From the NCBI GenBank assembly GCA_021789715.1, contig JAJYJE010000017.1:1-11347 (forward strand): 11,347 nucleotides of DNA, written 5' to 3'. Position 1 is the stretch's first letter, and each line of letters begins with the position of its first letter. The stretch is from a bacterium (GTDB taxonomy: Bacteria > Patescibacteriota > Doudnabacteria > UBA920). The translations under genes and the position numbers were made by a program. This document shows, piece by piece, positions 6,763 to 11,347 of the stretch. Under the pieces are notes generated by a model. It saw nothing but the letters and a program-made list of their open reading frames with translations. It searched no databases and had not been told where the DNA came from.

Positions 6763-7647
6763 CTATGACTCTTGATACAGCTTTTCTATTTTTGCCGCTT
6801 TCCCATCTGACCCAGCTTCCGCTATCACCCCGTTTACCTGTGCCACGCCTTCTTCTTCCGGCTCGTTTTTAAACTTTACGGTTGGGTCTAAAAATTTCTT
6901 AAGGGCGTTTTCTTTTTTAACGCCAAGTACGGAATTGAGCGCGCCCGTCATGCCAACATCGCTAATATAGGCGGTTCCAGACGGCAAAATCCGGGCGTCA
7001 GCCGTGGGCACGTGAGTATGAGTACCGAAAACTGCCGTTACCCGGCCGTCAGCGTAGAACCCAAAGGCGATCTTTTCACTGGTGGCCTCGCTGTGGAAGT
7101 CCACTATTATTATATCACCTTTTTGTGCCTGGTCTGTCAAGAGCCTATCCAACGCCAAAAAAGCATTGGAAATATCGCCATTAAACTGGTTTTCCATAAA
7201 CACCGTGGCGTTGAGGTTAAGCACCAGGAATTGCTGATGATAAATCCCTAATTTCTTCCCCTTCTGCAAAGGGGCGGAACTCTGTAATTCCCCTTCTTTT
7301 TCCCAAGAGGGGGGCAGGGGCAGTTCTTTACTAAACCGATAATACCCATGTCCCGGCAAATTCCCTTCAAAATTCGCCGGCCGGATCAAATTGGGATATT
7401 TGCCAAAGCACTCTTTCGACAGGTCGCCCTTGTCAAACACGTGGTTACCCGACGTATAAACATCGATCCCCAATCCCTCGATCTCCCGCATAGTATTTAT
7501 GGTCACGCCTTTACCGTGGGCCATATTCTCCACATTGACGATGGTGACGTCAGGCCGATACTTTTCCTGCCATTGGGGCAAGACCTGGCGCAACGCCGCG
7601 CGCCCGGGCTTTCCCACCACATCGCCAACGAAAAGAATTTTAATCAC
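6763..7647 (-). CDS. ymdB: YmdB-type metallophosphoesterase (2',3'-cAMP phosphodiesterase family)
   Basis: A 294-residue protein starting at GTG 7647. Metal and active-site residues are present: Asp9 (GDVVGKPGR), Glu40-Asn41 (NVENMAHGKG), Asn68-His69 (SGNHVFDK), His185 (DFHSEATSEK), and His210 and His212 (GTHTHVPTAD). The family (DR1281/YmdB) hydrolyses cyclic nucleotides such as 2',3'-cAMP. In Bacillus it sits beside rny and affects biofilm and motility decisions. As I recall, the Bacillus protein is 264 residues, and the shift of the later histidines here (about +34) points to an insert. That insert is seen at residues ~107-134, a low-complexity Pro/Lys/Glu/Gly stretch encoded by two GC-rich hairpins. 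It lies 80 bp after rny with no terminator. Confidence 0.94.
   Translation of the reverse strand: MIKILFVGDVVGKPGRAALRQVLPQWQEKYRPDVTIVNVENMAHGKGVTINTMREIEGLGIDVYTSGNHVFDKGDLSKECFGKYPNLIRPANFEGNLPGHGYYRFSKELPLPPSWEKEGELQSSAPLQKGKKLGIYHQQFLVLNLNATVFMENQFNGDISNAFLALDRLLTDQAQKGDIIIVDFHSEATSEKIAFGFYADGRVTAVFGTHTHVPTADARILPSGTAYISDVGMTGALNSVLGVKKENALKKFLDPTVKFKNEPEEEGVAQVNGVIAEAGSDGKAAKIEKLYQES
7258..7330 (-). repeat. Palindromic element inserted in frame within ymdB
   Basis: Two GC-rich hairpins stand side by side: CCCCTT (7258-7263) with AAGGGG (7269-7274), and CCCC-T-TCTT (7290-7298, one bulge) with AAGAGGGG (7305-7312). They encode residues about 107-130 (ELPLPPSWEKEGE...), which fall in a loop before the strand FLVLNLNATVF. 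The Pro/Glu/Lys peptide resembles translated small palindromic repeats seen in various bacterial genomes. Confidence 0.6.
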
Positions 7648-7651
7648 GAAT

Positions 7652-7714
7652 AATTTTCAATTTTCAGTTTTTAGTTTTCAATGTCTAAAACAAAGAAAAT
7701 GGAAGTTGAAAATT
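7652..7714. repeat. AT-rich inverted repeat between rny and ymdB
   Basis: AATTTTCAA (7652-7660) is the perfect complement of TTGAAAATT (7706-7714). The interval has further TTTTCA/GAAAA words. There is no T-run termination pattern, so cotranscription of rny and ymdB is not ruled out. Confidence 0.6.
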
Positions 7715-7727
7715 GTTAAATGAAAAT

Positions 7728-9266
7728 TTATCTGGCGTACTCCACCACCCGCGTTTCGCGGATGACATGGACTTTAATTTCTCCCGGAAACTTCAATTCC
7801 TGCTCCAACCGGTTGGCGATATCGCGGGCCAATTTTTGACAGGCGTAATCGTCCAATTTTTCCGGCTTGACGAACACGCGGATTTCACGGCCGCCCTGTA
7901 TAGCATACGTCTTTTCCACGCCTTCAAAACTGTTAGCAATAGCTTCCAGGTCGCCTAAACGCTTTAAATAATTCTCCAACGTGTCCTTGCGGGCGCCAGG
8001 GCGGGCGCCGGAAATGTTATCGCAGGCATCCACGATTATGGCTTCCACGCTCTGGGCGGCCTCGGCTTTACCTGTTACGTCGGTATCGGCATGGTGGCTG
8101 GTTATGGCTTCTATAACCCGCTGGTCAAGATTGAATTTTTCAGCCACTTTCCTGCCGAGCTCCACATGCGTGCCTTCCAAATCCTGGTCGAGCGCTTTGC
8201 CGATATCGTGAAGCAAGCAGCCTTGCTTGGTAATTTGCACGTCAGCGCCGATTTCTTCGGCTATAAGCGCGCCGATCTTGGCCATTTCCATGGAATGGCG
8301 CAATATATTCTGGCCGTAAGAAGTTCGAAAAATCAAGCGGCCGATCAAATGGACCAATTTGGGCGGAAAATTGGTAATACCCAGCTCGTATACCGCCTGC
8401 TCGCCGGCCTGCTTTATTTGTTCGTTAATTTCGGCCTTGCTTTTTTCATACGCCTCCTCAATGCGAGCGGGGTGGATGCGGCCATCGGCCAGCAACTTTT
8501 CCAAAGTCAGTTTGGCAACATGGCGCCGGATGGAATTAAAACCGCTAATAACCACCGTGTCGGGCGAATCGTCAATCAGGATTTCCACGCCCATCATCTG
8601 CTCGAAAGCGCGGATATTGCGGCCTTCTTTGCCAATAATACGGCCCTTCATTTCCTCATTGGGAATCTGCACTACCGTCGTAGTCACTTCCGCCGTTACT
8701 TCGCTGGCCACGCGCTCAATTGCCTGGGCCACAATGTTCCGGGCGTCGCGCTCCGCGGTTTCATGAGCTTGATCTAGCAGCTTTTTATGGAGAGCGACCA
8801 TATCGTCCTTAACCAGCCGTTCCGCGTTCTCCAGCAAAACTTTGCCGGCTTCTTCCCGCGTCATCCCCGCGATCTTTTGCAAATTTTCCAATTGTTTGGC
8901 GCGTAGCTGCTGCACCTCTTCCTGAACTTGTTTAATCTGGGACGTGCGAGTTTCAACATCCTGCTTCTGCCGGTCGAGTTGATTGGCTTTTTGGTCTAAT
9001 TCCTTTTCCTTACGGTCAATCCGTTCCTCAAACCGGACAATTTGAGCACGAAAATCGGCTTCCTGTTTTTTTGCCTGGTCTATAATTTCCAGGCTGCGGG
9101 ATTTGGCTTCCAATAAAATTTCTTTTTCCCGATTTTTAGCTTCCTCCAAAATCTTTTCGGCCCTGGCTTCGGCGCTGCCGACTTTTTTACCGGCCAAGCT
9201 CTGCCGGATCAAATAGCCTATGGCGCCCCCGACCACCAGTCCGATAGCTGCGTAAACTGCAATCAT
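7728..9266 (-). CDS. rny: Ribonuclease Y
   Basis: A 512-residue RNase Y of ordinary length. Domains in order: an N-terminal membrane helix (~2-22), a long charged coiled coil (~30-190), a KH RNA-binding domain (~197-262, loop GKEG at 212-215 in GRIIGKEGRN), an HD hydrolase domain (~320-420 with His324, the HD pair His353-Asp354 and His391-His392), and a conserved C-terminal domain (~430-512). It is an endoribonuclease anchored to the inner face of the membrane that begins mRNA decay. It is the first gene of a likely operon with ymdB. The ATG at 9266 has a fair Shine-Dalgarno (AAGGT at 9273-9277, minus strand). The transcript would carry a leader of about 225 nt, long enough for autoregulation. 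Confidence 0.97.
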   Translation of the reverse strand: MIAVYAAIGLVVGGAIGYLIRQSLAGKKVGSAEARAEKILEEAKNREKEILLEAKSRSLEIIDQAKKQEADFRAQIVRFEERIDRKEKELDQKANQLDRQKQDVETRTSQIKQVQEEVQQLRAKQLENLQKIAGMTREEAGKVLLENAERLVKDDMVALHKKLLDQAHETAERDARNIVAQAIERVASEVTAEVTTTVVQIPNEEMKGRIIGKEGRNIRAFEQMMGVEILIDDSPDTVVISGFNSIRRHVAKLTLEKLLADGRIHPARIEEAYEKSKAEINEQIKQAGEQAVYELGITNFPPKLVHLIGRLIFRTSYGQNILRHSMEMAKIGALIAEEIGADVQITKQGCLLHDIGKALDQDLEGTHVELGRKVAEKFNLDQRVIEAITSHHADTDVTGKAEAAQSVEAIIVDACDNISGARPGARKDTLENYLKRLGDLEAIANSFEGVEKTYAIQGGREIRVFVKPEKLDDYACQKLARDIANRLEQELKFPGEIKVHVIRETRVVEYAR

Positions 9267-9319
9267 AAAATTACCTTACGGCCGCAAACGCAAGGCGGAG
9301 GAAAGTTTACAGCAAAACA

Positions 9320-9343
9320 GCCGAAAGCTGGAACGCTTTTGGC
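9320..9343. repeat. Hairpin in the long rny leader
   Basis: GCCGAAAGC (9320-9328) and GCTTTTGGC (9335-9343) pair with one mismatch around a 6-nt loop. On the minus strand the hairpin lies ~55 nt before the rny start and is followed by TGTTTTGCT, so it may be a weak attenuator or a leader stem. Confidence 0.4.
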
Positions 9344-9501
9344 TTAATCAAATACTTCTTGCACTGAAGATGCTCGATTGTTACCGAATCCTAAGGAAGA
9401 AAAAGTAACAAAATTCACTCTTGTAGCTGACAGAAGTTGCATATAAACTTGCACCCGTACCCTGAATGTGCGGAAATTAATCAATAGATTCAAGTAGCTT
9501 T

Positions 9502-9530
9502 AATTTACCATAGTTTGATTAAGTTGTCAA
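9502..9530 (-). promoter_or_regulatory. Promoter of rny
   Basis: The minus strand has consensus TTGACA (9525-9530), a 17-bp spacer, and TAAATT (9502-9507) preceded by TGG, which gives a TGn extension. The predicted start is near 9495. The element overlaps the plus-strand promoter of the dismutase gene. Confidence 0.65.
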
Positions 9531-9543
9531 AGACGGTTATAAT
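9515..9543 (+). promoter_or_regulatory. Promoter of the superoxide dismutase gene
   Basis: TTGATT (9515-9520), a 17-bp spacer, and a perfect TATAAT (9538-9543). The predicted start is near 9550, giving a leader of about 82 nt. The -35 lies inside the spacer of the opposite rny promoter. Confidence 0.6.
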
Positions 9544-9576
9544 TGGATTAAACGTCAAAGATAAAAGAAAATTAAA

Positions 9577-9627
9577 ACAATCCAGAACTACGGAAATTCA
9601 TCCGGATTGATTCCGGATTGTAAAGGA
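9577..9627 (+). promoter_or_regulatory. Dismutase gene leader: direct repeat, hairpin and Shine-Dalgarno
   Basis: TCCGGATTG occurs twice with an 11-bp period (9601-9609, 9612-9620). The copies create a hairpin CCGGA-TTGAT-TCCGG (9602-9616). ACAATCC (9577-9583) can instead pair with GGATTGT (9615-9621), directly before the Shine-Dalgarno AAAGGA (9622-9627), which stands 4 nt before the ATG. Alternative pairing next to the ribosome site is possible. Confidence 0.45.
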
Positions 9628-9631
9628 TTTT

Positions 9632-10216
9632 ATGAAGTACGCACTCCCCCCGCTCCCGTATGAGTATGGAGCGCTCGAGCCCTATATCGACGCCAAGACA
9701 ATGGAGATTCATTACACCAAGCACCACCAGGCTTACGTGGACAAACTCAATGCCGCAGTGGAAAAATATCCGGAGCTGCAAGGCCGGCCGGTAGAGGAAT
9801 TGTTAGCGGATATCGCCAACTTGAAAGTCGACGAGATTGACCGCACGGCCATCCGCAACCACGGGGGCGGACACTTTAACCACTCACTGTTTTGGAAGTA
9901 TCTGGATCCGAGCAATAAAAAAGACGAGCTGATGGTAAAGGAAATTATTTCGACATTCGGATCAATTGAGGATTTCAAAAAACAATTCGGTGACAGCGCG
10001 GCCAAGCTGTTCGGCAGCGGCTGGTGCTGGCTGGTGAGGAACGGCCAGACTTCCAAACTCGAGATAAAAAACTTCCCCAACCAGGACGCGCCGATAATGA
10101 CCGGCCTCCAGCCAATCTTCGGCCTGGACGTCTGGGAACATGCCTACTACCTGAAATACCAAAATCGGCGGCCGGAATACATTGAAAACTGGTGGAAGGC
10201 GCTTAAATTGATTTAA
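9632..10216 (+). CDS. sodA: Superoxide dismutase, Mn/Fe family (Mn-type signature)
   Basis: A 194-residue enzyme that converts superoxide to hydrogen peroxide and oxygen. Metal ligands are His27 (EIHYTKHH), His84 (HFNHSLFW), Asp166 and His170 (LDVWEHAYY). Second-sphere residues His31 and Tyr35 are present. GGGHFNH and Gln151 (NFPNQDAPI) match the manganese type rather than the iron type, which has Ala in the latter place and a Gln near the former; cambialistic use remains possible. There is no signal peptide, so it should be cytoplasmic. A good Shine-Dalgarno and its own promoter and terminator make it a single-gene transcript. The gene is unremarkable in sequence. Its presence implies exposure to oxygen, perhaps during life near or on an aerobic host. 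Confidence 0.96.
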   Translation: MKYALPPLPYEYGALEPYIDAKTMEIHYTKHHQAYVDKLNAAVEKYPELQGRPVEELLADIANLKVDEIDRTAIRNHGGGHFNHSLFWKYLDPSNKKDELMVKEIISTFGSIEDFKKQFGDSAAKLFGSGWCWLVRNGQTSKLEIKNFPNQDAPIMTGLQPIFGLDVWEHAYYLKYQNRRPEYIENWWKALKLI

Positions 10217-10248
10217 GTTTCCAGATTAAAAATTTAAAATATTACCTA

Positions 10249-10299
10249 TAAAAAGAACCGGACCTGACACGCGCTTGGCGTTTAAGGCCCGGTTTTGTT
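10249..10299. terminator. Bidirectional terminator between the dismutase and hypothetical genes
   Basis: AACCGG (10256-10261) pairs with CCGGTT (10289-10294). CCT/AGG extends the stem past one mismatch, and an inner ACGC/GCGT stem adds to it. A plus-strand T-rich tail (10293-10299) and a minus-strand T-run (complement of 10250-10254) allow it to serve both convergent genes. Confidence 0.8.
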
Positions 10300-10318
10300 A
10301 GGCGGAGACGCGCCTTCG

Positions 10319-10690
10319 CTATTCTCGGGCAAGGCCGGCTTGCTGCAACCAAATCTGAAGAGCAGGGTCTTTGTGCTGAACGTGCTGGCCTTTCCTGCCG
10401 CCGCCGATGTAGCTTCGGAATTCTTCCTGAAGCAGGAGAAAACCCTTGCTGACTTCGGACTGCAGGCTTCTCAAAGCGGCGAGATCGTCAGCGCTCATTG
10501 CGTTTTGGTTGTCGAGCCGCCAGTGAGCCAGCCGTGATATCCACTCGCTCTTCTTCTTTTCGACCTCGTAGTATTTGGCCCTGATCGATTCGTCCCCACG
10601 CCGCGGCGCGAGAACAATAGCTTCGCTGGTTTCCTGAAAGCTGCACAAAAGCAGCTTAGCTTCTTGCGCAAAGATTGCGATTGTCTCCAC
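10319..10690 (-). CDS. Small helical protein of unknown function
   Basis: A 123-residue protein I do not recognise. It is charged and predicted helical: a first helix ETIAIFAQEAKLLLCSFQE, a basic-acidic middle (RAKYYEVEKKKSEWISRLAHW), then ADDLAALRSLQSEVSKGFLLLQEEFRSYI and a glycine-rich turn GGGRKG. No membrane segment, signal peptide or catalytic motif is visible. The start is GTG at 10690, supported by AGGGGG (10699-10704) 8 nt upstream. The frame is well filled, with a fitting Shine-Dalgarno and a terminator behind it. It stands alone, far from other minus-strand genes. The only good promoter upstream is at 10937-10964 and is separated from the gene by a terminator (10834-10855), suggesting control by attenuation or weak expression. 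Confidence 0.7.
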   Translation of the reverse strand: METIAIFAQEAKLLLCSFQETSEAIVLAPRRGDESIRAKYYEVEKKKSEWISRLAHWRLDNQNAMSADDLAALRSLQSEVSKGFLLLQEEFRSYIGGGRKGQHVQHKDPALQIWLQQAGLARE

Positions 10691-10710
10691 TTTTTAATCC
10701 CCCTTCTATT

Positions 10711-10735
10711 TCGGTCTCTGACCGAGAATTTTTTT
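10711..10735 (+). terminator. Terminator-like hairpin with T-run on the plus strand
   Basis: TCGGTC (10711-10716) and GACCGA (10720-10725) form a perfect stem with a 3-nt loop, followed after three bases by seven Ts (10729-10735). It would stop plus-strand transcription, but no plus-strand gene ends here. On the minus strand it is just a stem ahead of the Shine-Dalgarno at 10699-10705. Confidence 0.45.
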
Positions 10736-10759
10736 GGCGCACCGGCGTGTGCCAAAAAA
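10730..10759. repeat. 13-bp inverted repeat with T-arm and A-arm
   Basis: TTTTTTGGCGCAC (10730-10742) pairs with GTGTGCCAAAAAA (10747-10759), with one G-T wobble and a 4-nt loop CGGC. The T-run is on the 5' arm on both strands, so this is not a terminator shape. It may be an operator-like dyad or an RNA stem in the leader of the gene starting at 10690. Confidence 0.7.
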
Positions 10760-10775
10760 TCAAACGGCCAATGGA

Positions 10776-10801
10776 CTCGCCTTCGCCTAAAGCTACGGCG
10801 G
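10776..10801. repeat. Small GC-rich palindromic repeat
   Basis: CGCC (10778-10781) and GGCG (10797-10800) flank a core TTCGCCTAAAGCTAC. The core is close to TCGCTAAAGCTCGC at 5105-5118 in the nusA leader. Short palindromes of this form are spread through many bacterial intergenic regions, and this looks like one. Confidence 0.45.
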
Positions 10802-10833
10802 ATTGTTTCCTATATTTGAAAATTAAGGTAAAT

Positions 10834-10855
10834 AAAAACCGCCAATTAATGGCGG
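10834..10855 (-). terminator. Intrinsic terminator with no gene in front of it
   Basis: On the minus strand CCGCCA (10850-10855) pairs with TGGCGG (10839-10844) around a 5-nt loop, followed by TTTTTATTT. It has the shape of a strong terminator, yet no coding gene lies between it and the promoter at 10937-10964. Confidence 0.8.
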
Positions 10856-10931
10856 TGAAAAAATAAATAATACTCCCCCAAATTATTCCGGTTCTTACGG
10901 TACTGATTGTCGGTAAATTGTTGCATATCTT
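10834..10931 (-). ncRNA. Candidate small RNA or attenuated leader
   Basis: A predicted transcript of about 95 nt runs from the promoter start near 10930 to the terminator at 10834-10855. It contains GGGGGAG (10875-10881, minus strand) but no standard start codon suitably behind it, and no recognised RNA family motif (SRP RNA, 6S and tmRNA were considered). It could be a stand-alone small RNA, or the leader of the gene starting at 10690. Confidence 0.4.
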
Positions 10932-10936
10932 TACTG

Positions 10937-10964
10937 ATAATAACAAAAGTGAAATTTTTGTCAA
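10937..10964 (-). promoter_or_regulatory. Strong minus-strand promoter
   Basis: TTGACA (10959-10964, minus strand) is a perfect -35. After a 16-bp spacer comes TATTAT (10937-10942), a five-of-six match. The predicted transcript start is near 10930. Confidence 0.6.
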
Positions 10965-10988
10965 CCCGCTGTCCTGTGTAAAAACCGG

Positions 10989-11017
10989 TTGGCCGCCAAT
11001 ACGACTTAAGCTATACT
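10989..11017 (+). promoter_or_regulatory. Promoter of the partial membrane protein gene
   Basis: TTGGCC (10989-10994), a 17-bp spacer, and TATACT (11012-11017). The -10 ends 6 nt before the ATG at 11024, so the transcript would be leaderless or nearly so. No Shine-Dalgarno is present. Confidence 0.5.
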
Positions 11018-11023
11018 AAGCTT

Positions 11024-11347
11024 ATGAAAGGCTATATCAAAAAAAACTTGCCGCTAATAGCCGGCTTGTCTCTGCCGGTGGTGATGATAATCGCCGTGGC
11101 AGCGGCCATATACTTACCCCGGTTCTACGCGCCCAAACCGTCCTACAACTTTATTTATTTCAGCTTTGGCAACGGCCCTTACGCCCTGAACTCCACCTAT
11201 ACCGTCGTTAACGGGCGAATTGCCAACCCTCAAAACAACTATCCTCCGCCGATTTATAATCCTACAACCGTGACTGCGCCGCAGCTTTACGAATACAACG
11301 CCCAAAGCGGCAAAGCCACGCCGATATCTTTTCAGCAGGAGATCGGA
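11024..11347 (+). CDS. N-terminal part of a membrane-anchored protein, unknown function (runs off the window)
   Basis: The first 108 residues of a protein that continues past the window edge. A short basic start (MKGYIKKN) is followed by one hydrophobic helix (~9-31, LPLIAGLSLPVVMIIAVAAAIYL). The segment YLPRFYAPKPSYNFIYFSFGN then leads into a Tyr-, Asn- and Pro-rich extracytoplasmic part. The arrangement fits a single-pass signal-anchor protein facing outward. Similar N termini are familiar from Parcubacteria proteins of unknown function; this is recalled resemblance, not a search result. No enzymatic motif is visible in the part seen. The ATG is chosen because the basic-then-hydrophobic start fits, and a promoter ends just before it. 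Confidence 0.7.
   Translation, partial: MKGYIKKNLPLIAGLSLPVVMIIAVAAAIYLPRFYAPKPSYNFIYFSFGNGPYALNSTYTVVNGRIANPQNNYPPPIYNPTTVTAPQLYEYNAQSGKATPISFQQEIG

Noticed and set aside
8091..8777. Long plus-strand open frame (228 codons) within rny
   Set aside because: Shadow of the HD and KH domain coding region; no independent support.
10875..10881. GGGGGAG followed by ATT codons as a leader-peptide start
   Set aside because: AUU initiation is almost confined to infC, and no ATG, GTG or TTG is placed suitably.
10656..10964. Minus-strand open frame of ~100 codons starting at the TTGACA
   Set aside because: Its start lies in the -35 element and it runs through the terminator and several hairpins; the composition is not protein-like.
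1..11347. CRISPR array, insertion sequence, prophage or toxin-antitoxin pair
   Set aside because: No regular spaced repeats, transposase, integrase or paired small genes were found; the content is housekeeping-like.

Overview
The window looks like chromosomal DNA from a Candidate Phyla Radiation (Patescibacteria) bacterium, probably Parcubacteria-like. The basis is recognition of gene types and style, not a database match: short genes, several starts without a Shine-Dalgarno sequence, a type IV prepilin, and small membrane proteins of a kind familiar from these genomes. TGA is used as a stop (the yraN-like gene ends in TGA just before a terminator), which argues against the recoded Gracilibacteria/Absconditabacteria lineages. 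No phage, transposase, CRISPR, tRNA or rRNA gene was seen.

Layout. Bases 1-228 are a leader with a promoter candidate. A stand-alone response regulator receiver follows (229-591, +) with its own terminator, then a membrane-anchored metallophosphoesterase (734-1834, +). From 1840 to 9266 everything is on the minus strand. Read in the direction of transcription the order is: RNase Y (rny), YmdB-type phosphodiesterase, small SAM methyltransferase, three-helix membrane protein, YraN-like nuclease, terminator; then NusA, ClpP; then a type IV prepilin with terminator; then a DnaQ-like 3'-5' exonuclease that converges on the phosphoesterase. A 365-bp divergent region separates rny from a Mn-type superoxide dismutase (9632-10216, +). 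A bidirectional terminator divides the dismutase from an unrecognised small helical protein (10319-10690, -). A 333-bp non-coding stretch rich in hairpins follows. The window ends inside a gene for a membrane-anchored protein of unknown function (11024 onward, +).

How the genes fit together. The minus-strand block is mostly housekeeping: RNA decay (RNase Y with YmdB, an adjacency also known in Firmicutes), transcription elongation/termination (NusA), protein turnover (ClpP) and DNA repair or replication exonuclease. The rny promoter and the terminator after yraN suggest one five-gene transcript of about 4.3 kb.

The most interesting parts are non-coding. They are: a minus-strand promoter and terminator about 95 nt apart (10834-10964) that could make a small RNA or an attenuated leader; overlapping divergent promoters between rny and the dismutase gene; a palindromic insertion carried in frame inside YmdB; and interleaved AT-rich inverted repeats between nusA and clpP. 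I see no complete, clearly new multi-gene system.
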